Assembly: GCA_013911065.1 (NCBI GenBank)
Contig: JACERV010000017.1
Span: 1-64,000 of the forward strand
Length of the DNA: 64,000 nucleotides
Direction: 5' to 3'
Source of the DNA: Ruminococcus sp.
Lineage (GTDB): Bacteria > Bacillota > Clostridia > Lachnospirales > Lachnospiraceae
The position numbers and the translations under genes were made by a program. The stretch's first letter is position 1. Each line of letters opens with the position of its first letter. Below the pieces are notes generated by a model that saw only the letters and a program-made list of their open reading frames with translations, was not told the origin of the DNA and searched no databases. Shown here piece by piece: positions 33,435 through 42,524 of this stretch.

Positions 33435-34653
33435 AGTATTCATAGCCGGCGGCGGTGCAGCGGGAATGATGACCGGAATTTTTGCCGCCAGAAACGGACA
33501 TGAAGTTCATATATATGAGAAAAATGAAAAGCTGGGAAAAAAGCTTTTCATTACTGGAAAAGGCAGGTGTAATATTACAAATGCAGGAGATATGGATACG
33601 CTCTTTGCTTCTGTGATTAGCAATCCCAAATTTTTATATAGTGGCTTTTATAGTTTTACCAATGAACAGGTGCTTGATTTTTTTAAAGAATTAGGCATTA
33701 AAATAAAGATAGAGCGAGGAAACCGCGTGTTTCCCGAGTCTGACCATTCCTCTGATGTCATAGGGGCTATGACCCGGGAGCTAAAGCGGCTTCATGTGGA
33801 AATACACCTGCACAGTGAAGTAAAAGAAATATGCACAGAAAACGGCAAATTCCAAAGCATCCTTCTGTCAGACGGAAAAAAGGTATCGGCAGATGCCTGT
33901 ATTATTGCTACCGGAGGAATTTCCTATCCGTCAACAGGCTCTACCGGGGACGGATACCGGTTTGCCAGAAATGCCGGGCATTCTGTAACAGAATTATTTC
34001 CCTCCCTTGTCCCTATGGAAGTAAAAGAACCATACATCATGGAATTACAGGGTCTTTCCCTGCGCAATGTAAATGTTGCCATTTATGATGGAACAAAAAG
34101 GATTTACGAAGAATTTGGCGAGATGCTGTTTACACATTATGGAGTAAGCGGTCCAATCATTATCAGCGCAAGCAGCCTGATCGGACCCGTACTAAATGAG
34201 AAAAATCTCAGGCTCACCATTGATTTAAAACCAGCATTATCTATGGAACAGCTGGACCAGCGGGTTCTAAGGGATTTTGGAGAAAACAGGAATAAGCAGT
34301 TTAAAAATGCAGTCGACAAGCTGTTTCCGGGGAAATTAAAACCGGTTATGCTTGAATTGAGCCAAATAGATCCTGATAAAAAGGTTCATGAAATAAGCCG
34401 GGAGGAAAGACTGAAATTTGTAACTTTGATAAAAAACCTGGAAATGACACTAACCGGGCTGAGAGGCTTCAAAGAAGCAATTATTACCAAAGGCGGTGTG
34501 GACGTGAAACAGATTGATCCCGGAACTATGGAATCAAAACTTGTCAGGGGGCTGTATTTCACCGGAGAGGTACTGGATTTAGATGCGCTCACCGGAGGAT
34601 TTAATTTGCAGATTGCATGGTCTACAGCATATCTGGCAGGCAATGCGGTATAA
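33427..34653 (+). CDS. HI0933-family FAD-dependent oxidoreductase
   Basis: A 408-residue flavoprotein with an N-terminal dinucleotide fold (IAGGGAAGMMTGIFAARNGHEVHIYEK is the region; GGGAAG is the Rossmann loop), the family signature KLGKKLFITGKGRCNITN, ATGG near residue 160, and a C-terminal FAD contact (GEVLDLDALTGGFNLQIA). The substrate in this bacterium is unknown; some gut clostridial relatives act on steroids (BaiN), but this gene's setting with cmk and ispH is the common housekeeping one. It overlaps the regulator by eight bases. Confidence 0.88.
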   Translation: MSKVFIAGGGAAGMMTGIFAARNGHEVHIYEKNEKLGKKLFITGKGRCNITNAGDMDTLFASVISNPKFLYSGFYSFTNEQVLDFFKELGIKIKIERGNRVFPESDHSSDVIGAMTRELKRLHVEIHLHSEVKEICTENGKFQSILLSDGKKVSADACIIATGGISYPSTGSTGDGYRFARNAGHSVTELFPSLVPMEVKEPYIMELQGLSLRNVNVAIYDGTKRIYEEFGEMLFTHYGVSGPIIISASSLIGPVLNEKNLRLTIDLKPALSMEQLDQRVLRDFGENRNKQFKNAVDKLFPGKLKPVMLELSQIDPDKKVHEISREERLKFVTLIKNLEMTLTGLRGFKEAIITKGGVDVKQIDPGTMESKLVRGLYFTGEVLDLDALTGGFNLQIAWSTAYLAGNAV

Positions 34654-34680
34654 TAAGTTGCATAAGCAGGGAGGAATACA

Positions 34681-35337
34681 ATGGGATATAATGTTGCAAT
34701 TGATGGTCCTGCTGGGGCAGGAAAAAGTACGATAGCCAAGCTGGTGGCTAAACAGAAGGGCTATGTTTACGTAGATACGGGTGCCCTTTACCGTGCACTG
34801 GCTGTCTATTTTTTAGATGCAGGCATCGCACCCGGTGAAACGGAGAAAATCATAGCAGCATGTGAAAATGCAGATGTGAGTATAAAATATAAAGACGGAA
34901 TCCAACAGGTCTACGTAGGCGGTGTGAACATAACATCCCGTCTCAGAGAAGAAGCGGCTGGGAATATGGCTTCTTTTAGTTCTGCCATTCCGGAGGTAAG
35001 GGAAAAGCTTTTAGAACTTCAAAGAGAGCTGGCAATAAAGGAGGACGTCGTTATGGACGGCAGAGATATCGGTACAAAGATTCTTCCCTTTGCAGATGTG
35101 AAAATCTATCTGACAGCCAGCACAGCAACAAGGGCAAAAAGACGCTATGATGAACTGATGGAAAAAGGAATATCCTGTGATTACAGCCAAATTGAGAAAG
35201 ATATTGAAGAACGGGATGCCAGAGATATGAACCGCAAGACAGCCCCCTTGAAACAGGCGGAGGATGCGGTACTGATTGACAGTTCCAACATGACCATTGA
35301 AGAAGTGGTGTCTGAAATCATAAAACATTGCAAATAG
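34681..35337 (+). CDS. cmk: Cytidylate kinase
   Basis: A 218-residue (d)CMP kinase. The P-loop GPAGAGKST is at about residues 9-17, followed by the NMP-binding segments DTGALYRA and MDGRDIGTKI, and the lid region with ERDARDMNRKTAPLKQA. It phosphorylates CMP and dCMP for nucleic-acid and phospholipid synthesis. The order flavoprotein-cmk-ispH-S1 protein is common in clostridia. GGGAGG precedes the ATG. Confidence 0.95.
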   Translation: MGYNVAIDGPAGAGKSTIAKLVAKQKGYVYVDTGALYRALAVYFLDAGIAPGETEKIIAACENADVSIKYKDGIQQVYVGGVNITSRLREEAAGNMASFSSAIPEVREKLLELQRELAIKEDVVMDGRDIGTKILPFADVKIYLTASTATRAKRRYDELMEKGISCDYSQIEKDIEERDARDMNRKTAPLKQAEDAVLIDSSNMTIEEVVSEIIKHCK

Positions 35338-35350
35338 GAGGTGGGAAGCG

Positions 35351-36211
35351 ATGGAAGTCAAACGGGCAAAAACAGCCGGATTCTGCTTCGGCGTAAAGCG
35401 TGCCGTAGACACAGTCTACGAACAGCTTGAAAAAGAGCAGGAAAGCCAGGCGCAGATATACACATACGGTCCAATCATCCATAACGAAGAAGTCGTTAAG
35501 GATATGGAAAAGAAAGGCATCAAAGTTCTGAGAAGCCAGGAGGACCTGGAGCAGTTGACGGAAGGCATTGTCATTATCCGCTCCCACGGTGTGCCTGAGC
35601 ATATTTGTACCAAGTTGAATGAAAAGGGACTGACCGTAATTGATGCCACCTGCCCCTTTGTGAAGAAAATACATAGGATTGTAAAAAGAGAAAGCCAGAA
35701 CGGCGCACAAATCGTTATTATAGGCAATCCTAATCATCCTGAAGTAGAAGGAATTAAGGGATGGGCAGAGAAAAACGTAACTGTAATACAAGACACCCGG
35801 GAGGCAGAAAAATTTACGGCTGAGCCGGGAAAGGCCATCTGCATTGTTGCTCAGACGACATTTAATTACAATAAATTTCAAGATTTAGTTGAAATTATTT
35901 CTAAAAAGGGTTATGATGTAAGTGTTTTAAATACAATCTGCAGTGCAACGAAAGAACGTCAGACTGAGGCACACCGTATTGCAGAAGAGGTGGATGCTAT
36001 GATAGTGATTGGCGACAAGCATAGTTCCAACACCCAGAAGTTATTTGAAATATGCCAGAAAGCATGTAAAGATACGTACTATATACAGACACTTGACGAT
36101 TTGGATTTGAATCAATTAGGGTCAGTGGAAACAGTAGGTATTACAGCAGGGGCATCCACGCCCAACAATATAATTGAGGAGGTTCAAAATAATGTCAGAA
36201 TTATCTTTTGA
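35351..36211 (+). CDS. ispH: 4-hydroxy-3-methylbut-2-enyl diphosphate reductase
   Basis: A 286-residue [4Fe-4S] enzyme for the last step of the MEP pathway, making IPP and DMAPP. Its three cluster cysteines are present: C12 in GFCFGVKRAV, one in DATCPFVKK (about 96), and one in NTICSATKERQ (about 197). In many clostridia ispH is joined in frame to the S1 protein; here the frames are separate but overlap by 20 bases, giving tight translational coupling. AGGAGGTGG precedes the ATG. Confidence 0.95.
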   Translation: MEVKRAKTAGFCFGVKRAVDTVYEQLEKEQESQAQIYTYGPIIHNEEVVKDMEKKGIKVLRSQEDLEQLTEGIVIIRSHGVPEHICTKLNEKGLTVIDATCPFVKKIHRIVKRESQNGAQIVIIGNPNHPEVEGIKGWAEKNVTVIQDTREAEKFTAEPGKAICIVAQTTFNYNKFQDLVEIISKKGYDVSVLNTICSATKERQTEAHRIAEEVDAMIVIGDKHSSNTQKLFEICQKACKDTYYIQTLDDLDLNQLGSVETVGITAGASTPNNIIEEVQNNVRIIF

Positions 36212-37277
36212 ACAAATGTTAGACGAGTCATTCAAAACAATTCACAACGGAGAGGTAGTTGAGGGTACAGTCATTGATGTTAAGCCGGACGAAATTATCC
36301 TGAATATCGGATATAAGGCAGACGGCATTATCACAAAGAATGAGTATTCCAACGACCAGTCAGTAGATCTGACGACTGTTGTTTCAGTTGGAGATCCAAT
36401 GACAGTTAAGGTTTTGAAGGTAAATGACGGTGAGGGCCAAGTATTGCTGACTTACAAAAGACTCGCTGCGGAAAAGGGCAATGAGAGACTAAGAGAAGCT
36501 TTTGAGAGCAAAGAAGTTCTGAAAGCTACAGTTACTCAGATCCTTGGAGGAGGTTTATGTGCAACAGTAGAAGAAGCGCGCGTATTCATTCCGGCAAGTC
36601 TTGTATCTGATTCTTATGAGAAGGATTTGAGCAAATATGAAGGACAGGAGATTGAGTTTGTTATCAGTGAATTCAATCCTAGAAGAAACCGTGTAATTGG
36701 TGATAGAAGACAACTGCTTGTAGCAGAGAGAGCAGAAAGGCAAAAAGAATTGTTTGCAAAGCTGCAGGTTGGTGATACAATTGAAGGAACCGTTAAAAAT
36801 GTAACAGATTTTGGTGCATTTATTGATCTTGGCGGGGTAGACGGATTGTTACATATTTCCGAGATGTCCTGGGGAAGAGTAGAGAATCCAAAGAAGGTGT
36901 TCCAGGTAGGGGATACCTTAAAAGTACTTGTAAAAGATATCAATGATACAAAGGTTGCACTCAGCCTGAAGTTCCCGGAGATGAATCCGTGGGCACATGC
37001 TTCAGAGGATTTTGCTGTGGGTACAGTTATTACAGGCAGAGTGGCACGTATGACAGATTTTGGTGCGTTTATTGAACTTGCACCAGGAGTAGATGCACTG
37101 CTTCACGTTTCTCAGATTTCAAGAGCGCATGTTGAGAAGCCATCTGATGTCCTTTCTGTAGGACAGGAGATTACAGCTAAGATTGTAGACCTGAACGAAA
37201 ATGAGAAGAAAATCAGCCTGAGCATGAAGGCTTTAGAGCCAGATGAAGCACAAGATGCGGATGATGTAGAAGAATAA
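36192..37277 (+). CDS. S1 RNA-binding domain protein (RpsA-like)
   Basis: A 361-residue protein with four S1 repeats at roughly 15-90, 100-175, 185-260 and 270-345; the last two are the most canonical (VTDFGAFIDLGGVDGLLHISEM and MTDFGAFIELAPGVDALLHVSQI cover the RNA-binding face). It is shorter than the six-repeat ribosomal S1 of proteobacteria. ATG 36192 follows GAGGAGG located in the ispH coding region. Likely roles are mRNA binding on the 30S subunit or translation control. A terminator follows directly. Confidence 0.9.
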   Translation: MSELSFEQMLDESFKTIHNGEVVEGTVIDVKPDEIILNIGYKADGIITKNEYSNDQSVDLTTVVSVGDPMTVKVLKVNDGEGQVLLTYKRLAAEKGNERLREAFESKEVLKATVTQILGGGLCATVEEARVFIPASLVSDSYEKDLSKYEGQEIEFVISEFNPRRNRVIGDRRQLLVAERAERQKELFAKLQVGDTIEGTVKNVTDFGAFIDLGGVDGLLHISEMSWGRVENPKKVFQVGDTLKVLVKDINDTKVALSLKFPEMNPWAHASEDFAVGTVITGRVARMTDFGAFIELAPGVDALLHVSQISRAHVEKPSDVLSVGQEITAKIVDLNENEKKISLSMKALEPDEAQDADDVEE

Positions 37278-37289
37278 AACTAATATGAG

Positions 37290-37318
37290 AATAGAGATCG
37301 AAAGGTCTCTATTTTTTT
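37290..37318 (+). terminator. Terminator of the rpiR-to-S1 operon
   Basis: AATAGAGATC (37290-37299), GAAA loop, GGTCTCTATT (37304-37313), with one G-U pair, then a T7 run. Confidence 0.92.
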
Positions 37319-37367
37319 GCTGTTTCACATATTAAAAAACCTATTTTTATATTGGCACGTCAAGAAA

Positions 37368-37385
37368 TTGTTAAAGAAACAACAA
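37368..37385 (+). promoter_or_regulatory. Candidate Rex operator ahead of rnf
   Basis: The 18-mer TTGTTAAAGAAACAACAA matches the clostridial Rex consensus TTGTTAA-N4-TTAACAA at 12 of 14 fixed positions. Rex represses energy genes when NADH is low. A TACAAT -10 candidate lies at 37448-37453 but no convincing -35 was found, so the position of the site relative to the promoter is open. Confidence 0.5.
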
Positions 37386-37489
37386 ATTGTACTGATTTAC
37401 GTGCAATAAATTGTCTATATTTGCTAGCTTTTATGCACAACTTCTAGTACAATATTAACTATATGAATAAGAAAGGAAGGTAGCAGAGA

Positions 37490-38809
37490 ATGGGGTTTTT
37501 AACTTTTAAAGGTGGAATCCATCCAAATGACGGTAAAAGTTTGTCAAAAGACCAGGCAATTACAGAATTACTACCAAAAAGTGATTTACTGTATCCGCTT
37601 TCACAGCATATAGGCGCTCCGGCAAATCCAGTTGTCCAAAAAGGCGACCATGTTTTAAAGGGCCAGAAAATTGCGGAGGCAGGAGGATTTGTATCGGCAC
37701 CAGTTTATTCTTCTGTGTCAGGAACAGTCAAAGGAGTGGAAACACGTCTGAATCCTACTGGAAGCAAAGTGGCTTGTATTGTGATTGAAAATGATGGGAA
37801 TTATGAGGAAACCGAATATGAACCCATAAAATCACTGGAAGAGCTAACCAGAGAAGATATCCTTAACCGGATTGCAGAAGCTGGTATTGTGGGCATGGGC
37901 GGCGCTGGTTTTCCAACAAGAGTCAAGCTTTCTCCCAAAGAACCTGAGAAAATCGATTATATTATAGCAAACTGTGCAGAATGTGAGCCTTATATTACAG
38001 CCGACTACCGGAGGATGCTTGAATATACGGAAGAACTTGTAAGTGGTATGAGAGTGATTCTTTCTCTTTTCGAGCATGCGAAAGGGGTTTTCGCAATAGA
38101 AGACAATAAAAAAGAGTGTATTGAAAAACTAAAGGACTCTATAAAAGATGAGCTGCGTATGGAAGTACAAGTACTTCAAACGAAATACCCCCAGGGAGCG
38201 GAGCGCCAGCTTATCTATGCTTCAACAAAACGTGCAATTCATTCCGGCATGCTTCCGGCAGACGCCGGATGTATCGTGGATAATGTAGAGACCTTGGTAG
38301 GGATTCACTATGCGGTGATGGAAGGAAGACCATTGATGGAGCGTGTCGTAACTGTCAGTGGGGATGCCATACAACATCCCGGTAATTTTAAAGTTCTTTT
38401 AGGAACAAACCAGCAGGAACTTGTGGAAGCAGCAGGTGGATTTAAGACAGAACCCCAAAAAGTGATATCTGGCGGGCCTATGATGGGATTCGCCATGATG
38501 ACTCTGGACACGCCTGTGACAAAAACATCTTCTTCTCTTCTGGCATTTTCCGAAGATGCAGTTGCAAAGGAAAAGCCGGCACCATGCATCAATTGCGGAC
38601 GCTGTGTGGAAGTTTGCCCATGCCGGCTTATTCCTGCCAGACTTGCGGATTATGGAGAGAGACATGATCAGGAGACATTTGCAGCCCAGAACGGACTGGA
38701 ATGCGTAGAGTGTGGTTCCTGCAGTTATGTCTGTCCTGCAAAACGGCCGCTGAAACAGTCGATTGGGGCAATGCGTAAGATTGCTCTGGCAAATAGAAAG
38801 AAAAATTAA
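37490..38809 (+). CDS. rnfC: Rnf electron transport complex subunit C
   Basis: A 439-residue peripheral subunit that takes electrons from RnfB-side carriers to NAD+. It has a glycine-rich NADH/flavin region (GIVGMGGAGFPTRVKL near 133-150), a SLBB-type segment, and two C-terminal [4Fe-4S] motifs, CINCGRCVEVCP and CVECGSCSYVCP. It is the first gene of rnfCDGEAB, the order typical of clostridia. The complex couples ferredoxin oxidation and NAD+ reduction to Na+ or H+ export. AAGGAAGG precedes the ATG. Confidence 0.95.
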   Translation: MGFLTFKGGIHPNDGKSLSKDQAITELLPKSDLLYPLSQHIGAPANPVVQKGDHVLKGQKIAEAGGFVSAPVYSSVSGTVKGVETRLNPTGSKVACIVIENDGNYEETEYEPIKSLEELTREDILNRIAEAGIVGMGGAGFPTRVKLSPKEPEKIDYIIANCAECEPYITADYRRMLEYTEELVSGMRVILSLFEHAKGVFAIEDNKKECIEKLKDSIKDELRMEVQVLQTKYPQGAERQLIYASTKRAIHSGMLPADAGCIVDNVETLVGIHYAVMEGRPLMERVVTVSGDAIQHPGNFKVLLGTNQQELVEAAGGFKTEPQKVISGGPMMGFAMMTLDTPVTKTSSSLLAFSEDAVAKEKPAPCINCGRCVEVCPCRLIPARLADYGERHDQETFAAQNGLECVECGSCSYVCPAKRPLKQSIGAMRKIALANRKKN

Positions 38810-38828
38810 CAAGAGGGGTGAATTAAAA

Positions 38829-39761
38829 GTGAACGAGAATTATAACATATCAGCTTCACCGCATATACGTGATAAAGCAACCAGCAGCAATCTTATGCTG
38901 ATGGTTCTGATAGCATTATTGCCGGCTACAATTTTCGGCATTTATAATTTCAGACATGAAAATGCATGGCTTCTCGTTGTTGTTACAACAGCGGTTGCCG
39001 TGTTGTCAGAGTACATATATCAGAAGCTGATGCATAAACCAGTTACCATTAAAGACTTCAGTGCGGCGGTCACAGGTCTTCTTCTTGCGTTGAATCTTCC
39101 GCCCACCCTTCCCTTATGGATGGGAGCTTTGGGTTCCATATTTGCAGTCATCGTAGTAAAACAGTTATTCGGAGGGCTGGGACAGAACTTCATGAATCCT
39201 GCACTGGCAGCAAGATGCTTCCTTCTTATTTCCTTTACAGGAAGGATGACATATTTTGTATATGACGGAGTAACAGGAGCAACTCCTCTTGCAAACCTGA
39301 AAGCAGGTGAGACGGTAGACACAATGACTATGCTGCTTGGAAATATCCGGGGTACAATAGGAGAGACTTCTGTTCTTGCAATTATGATAGGTGCGATGTT
39401 CCTCCTTTTGATGGGGGTTATTGATTTGAGAATCCCTGGTACTTATATTGTAACCTTCGTCGTTTTTATCACGATTTTCGGCGGCCATGGTTTTGATGCG
39501 CAGTATATCACAGCACATCTCTGCGGCGGCGGCCTGATGCTGGGCGCATGGTTCATGGCTACAGATTATGTGACTTCTCCTATTACATTCAGAGGTCAGA
39601 TTGTGTATGGTGTCTGTCTGGGACTGCTGACCGGTCTGTTCCGGTTATTCGGCGGCTCGGCTGAGGGCGTATCCTATGCAATTATCATCAGTAACCTTTT
39701 AGTACCATTGATTGAAAAGGTTACCCTTCCAAAACCATTTGGTAAAGGAGGAGAAAAATAA
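38829..39761 (+). CDS. rnfD: Rnf electron transport complex subunit D
   Basis: A 310-residue membrane subunit with about nine to ten helices. The flavinylation motif GATPLANL (in the TGATPLANLKAG region) marks the Thr to which FMN is covalently attached by ApbE. GTG 38829 is chosen because GAGGGGTG is eight bases upstream; the longer frame from 38763 would overlap rnfC. The stop overlaps the rnfG start by one base. Confidence 0.94.
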   Translation: MNENYNISASPHIRDKATSSNLMLMVLIALLPATIFGIYNFRHENAWLLVVVTTAVAVLSEYIYQKLMHKPVTIKDFSAAVTGLLLALNLPPTLPLWMGALGSIFAVIVVKQLFGGLGQNFMNPALAARCFLLISFTGRMTYFVYDGVTGATPLANLKAGETVDTMTMLLGNIRGTIGETSVLAIMIGAMFLLLMGVIDLRIPGTYIVTFVVFITIFGGHGFDAQYITAHLCGGGLMLGAWFMATDYVTSPITFRGQIVYGVCLGLLTGLFRLFGGSAEGVSYAIIISNLLVPLIEKVTLPKPFGKGGEK

Positions 39762-40375
39762 TGAACAAGATTATAAAAAATACACTCATACTTACAGCCA
39801 TTACACTGGTTGCAGGTGTTCTTCTGGGACTCGTTTATGAGGTGACAAAAGCACCTATTGCGGTTGCCCAGGAAAAGGCGAAACAGGAGGCGTTCAAGCT
39901 GGCACTCCCGGACGCAGCTTCTTTTGAAGCATATTCCGGTTTTGATGAGAGTGAGGCAGCCGGGATTTTAAAAAGTGCAGGCTATGGGAATAATGATATT
40001 GTCGAAGCAGCTATAGGAAAAGATGAGAATGGAAACGATATAGGATATGTGATTACTGCAGTTTCCCACGAAGGATATGGCGGAGACATTACCCTGTCTG
40101 TAGGCATTTTGGCTGACGGGACGGTAAAAGGTGTAGAGGTGCTCTCTATCAAAGAAACTGCAGGTCTGGGTATGAAAGCAGCAGAGCCTGATTTCAGAAA
40201 CCAGTTCAAGGATAAACAGGTAGAGAAGTTCTCCTATACCAAGAGTGGAGAGCAGGGCGATGATAAGATAGACGCACTCAGCGGGGCTACAATCACAACA
40301 AGCGCTGTAACAAATGCAGTGGATTCTGCTTTGGTTTATTTTCAGAATATATTAGGAGGTAGTGTCAATGAATAA
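39761..40375 (+). CDS. rnfG: Rnf electron transport complex subunit G
   Basis: A 204-residue subunit with one N-terminal helix (about 8-27) and an FMN-binding domain outside the membrane. The motif SGATITTSAV near residue 175 carries the Thr modified with FMN by ApbE. It relays electrons between RnfC/D and the membrane part. Its ATG overlaps the rnfD stop (TAATG) and its end overlaps rnfE by eight bases. Confidence 0.94.
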   Translation: MNKIIKNTLILTAITLVAGVLLGLVYEVTKAPIAVAQEKAKQEAFKLALPDAASFEAYSGFDESEAAGILKSAGYGNNDIVEAAIGKDENGNDIGYVITAVSHEGYGGDITLSVGILADGTVKGVEVLSIKETAGLGMKAAEPDFRNQFKDKQVEKFSYTKSGEQGDDKIDALSGATITTSAVTNAVDSALVYFQNILGGSVNE

Positions 40376-41039
40376 GTATACAGAAAGACTGTATAACGGT
40401 CTGGTCAAAGAAAATCCTACCTTCGTGCTGATGCTGGGAATGTGTCCCACACTTGCGGTCACGACCTCCGCTGTCAACGGTATCGGAATGGGGCTTTCAA
40501 CAACGGCCGTTCTTGTATTATCAAACCTTTTGATTTCCATGCTGAGGAAAATCATCCCGGATTCTGTCAGGATGCCGGCGTTTATCGTTGTTGTTGCATC
40601 CTTTGTTACAATTGTACAGTTTTTAATGGAAGGTTTTGTCCCAAGCCTGTATGATTCCCTTGGTATTTATATCCCTCTGATTGTTGTAAACTGTATTATC
40701 CTTGGAAGAGCAGAGAGTTATGCCTCCAAATATCCTGTTCTGCCGTCCATATTTGACGGTATCGGAATGGGGCTTGGATTTACTGTAGGTTTGATGGCAA
40801 TCGGTATTGTCAGAGAACTCGTGGGTTCCGGAAAAGTATTTAATGTGCAGCTGCTTCCAAGTTCTTATGAGCCTATTACAATTTTCATTCTGGCACCCGG
40901 CGCATTCTTTGTTCTGGCAGTACTGACAGCTTTACAGAATAAGGTCAGGAACAGAGCTGCCAAGAGGGGTATTCCTATGCCCGAGGCAACAGGATGTGGT
41001 GCGGGATGTGAAACCTGCGGAATGAAAGAAAAGGAATAG
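40368..41039 (+). CDS. rnfE: Rnf electron transport complex subunit E
   Basis: A 223-residue integral membrane subunit with six helices, homologous to NqrD. ATG 40368 has AGGAGG eight bases upstream; a GTG two codons earlier is too close to it. The Cys-rich C-terminus (CGAGCETCGMK) is an added feature seen in clostridial RnfE. With RnfA it forms the inverted pair of membrane subunits at the ion channel. Confidence 0.94.
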   Translation: MNKYTERLYNGLVKENPTFVLMLGMCPTLAVTTSAVNGIGMGLSTTAVLVLSNLLISMLRKIIPDSVRMPAFIVVVASFVTIVQFLMEGFVPSLYDSLGIYIPLIVVNCIILGRAESYASKYPVLPSIFDGIGMGLGFTVGLMAIGIVRELVGSGKVFNVQLLPSSYEPITIFILAPGAFFVLAVLTALQNKVRNRAAKRGIPMPEATGCGAGCETCGMKEKE

Positions 41040-41051
41040 GAGGGGAACGAA

Positions 41052-41627
41052 ATGAGAGAATTATTACTACTTGCCGTTGGTTCTGCACTTGTAAATAACG
41101 TTGTACTTAGCCAATTCCTTGGAATCTGTCCGTTCCTCGGTGTTTCTAAAAACGTGAAGACTGCCGCGGGTATGGGCGGTGCCGTTATTTTCGTTATTAC
41201 TATCGCGTCTTTTGTGACAAGTGTGATTTACAAATTTATTCTTGTACCATCAAGCTTTGAATATATGCAGACCATCGTGTTTATTCTTGTTATCGCAGCA
41301 TTGGTACAGTTTGTAGAAATGTTTTTAAAGAAGGCAATGCCTCCGCTTTATAATGCGCTTGGCGTATACCTGCCTCTGATTACCACAAACTGCGCAGTGC
41401 TTGGTGTTGCACTGACTAACGTACAAAAGTCTTACAACATTTTAGAAGGTGTGGTAAACGGAATTGCAACTTCAGCCGGATTCCTGGTTGCCATTGTACT
41501 GATGGCAGGTATTCGTGAAAAAATTGAACACAATGATATTACAGAGTCATTTCGGGGAACTCCGATCGTTCTGATTACAGCAGGACTGATGGCAATCGCC
41601 TTTTTCGGATTCTCAGGATTAATTTAG
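41052..41627 (+). CDS. rnfA: Rnf electron transport complex subunit A
   Basis: A 191-residue six-helix membrane subunit, homologous to NqrE and related to RnfE. The segments NNVVLSQFLGICPFLGVS and TTNCAVLGVAL hold the conserved Cys residues (one per half) that ligand the intramembrane Fe-S centre between RnfA and RnfE. AGGAGGGG lies upstream of the ATG. Length is standard. Confidence 0.95.
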   Translation: MRELLLLAVGSALVNNVVLSQFLGICPFLGVSKNVKTAAGMGGAVIFVITIASFVTSVIYKFILVPSSFEYMQTIVFILVIAALVQFVEMFLKKAMPPLYNALGVYLPLITTNCAVLGVALTNVQKSYNILEGVVNGIATSAGFLVAIVLMAGIREKIEHNDITESFRGTPIVLITAGLMAIAFFGFSGLI

Positions 41628-41639
41628 GAGGGAAGAGAC

Positions 41640-42440
41640 ATGAGTATATCAGGAATATTAATTGCTGCGGCAATTGTCGGCGGCACTGGATTATTCATCG
41701 GTGTTTTCCTTGGAATATCGGGCAAAAAGTTTGCCGTGGAAGTAGATGAAAGAGAAGAGGCCGTACTGAACGCCCTTCCTGGCAATAACTGCGGCGGATG
41801 TGGATATCCCGGTTGTTCCGGTCTTGCAACGGCCATCGTGGAAGGTAAAGCTGACATAGGCGCATGCCCGGTGGGCGGTTCTCCGGTCGCTGAGAAAATC
41901 GGTGAAATTATGGGGATGTCTGCAGAAGAGCAGATCCGTCAGGTAGCTTTTGTAAAATGCGGCGGAACCTCTGAGCTGGCAAAGGATGAATATGAATATT
42001 TTGGAATCGAAGACTGTGTCATGGCACATATGATGCAGGACGGCGGGCCAAAAGGCTGCAGCTATGGCTGCCTTGGCTTTGGAACCTGTGTGAAGGCATG
42101 TCCATTTGACGCAATACATATTATGGAAGGTATCGCAGTCGTAGACAGAGAGAAATGTAAAGCCTGCGGAAAATGTGTAGCAGTATGTCCGAAACAGTTG
42201 ATTGAAATGTTCCCCTATGATCAGAAGAACATTGTTCAGTGCAATTCACATGACAATGGAAAAACAGTGAGAGCTGTTTGTCAGGTTGGATGTATCGGAT
42301 GCCGTATCTGCGAGAAAAACTGTGAAGCAAAAGCAGTGACGGTGACAGATAATCTGGCATACGTTAATCCTGCTAAATGTGTAAATAGCGGCGTCTGTGC
42401 TGAAAAATGCCCGAGAAAAATCATCACACCACGAGCATAA
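41640..42440 (+). CDS. rnfB: Rnf electron transport complex subunit B (ferredoxin-type)
   Basis: A 266-residue subunit that accepts electrons from reduced ferredoxin. It has an N-terminal membrane helix (about 5-27), the four-Cys cluster domain NNCGGCGYPGCSGLA, and several [4Fe-4S] motifs in the C-terminal half (GTCVKACPFDAI, CKACGKCVAVCP, CIGCRICEKNC, and a final CVNSGVCAEKCP). It is the last gene of the operon and is followed by a strong terminator. Confidence 0.95.
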   Translation: MSISGILIAAAIVGGTGLFIGVFLGISGKKFAVEVDEREEAVLNALPGNNCGGCGYPGCSGLATAIVEGKADIGACPVGGSPVAEKIGEIMGMSAEEQIRQVAFVKCGGTSELAKDEYEYFGIEDCVMAHMMQDGGPKGCSYGCLGFGTCVKACPFDAIHIMEGIAVVDREKCKACGKCVAVCPKQLIEMFPYDQKNIVQCNSHDNGKTVRAVCQVGCIGCRICEKNCEAKAVTVTDNLAYVNPAKCVNSGVCAEKCPRKIITPRA

Positions 42441-42481
42441 TCACAGGCGAAGCCCAGTTTAGGCTTATTAAAACAGACAAC

Positions 42482-42522
42482 AAAATGCCTGCCCCCGTGA
42501 TCTTACAGGAGCAGGCATTTTT
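42482..42522. terminator. Bidirectional terminator between rnfB and apbE
   Basis: Perfect 11-bp stem AAAATGCCTGC (42482-42492) with GCAGGCATTTT (42511-42521); T runs on both strands. It lies between the convergent rnf operon and apbE. Confidence 0.88.
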
Positions 42523-42524
42523 AA

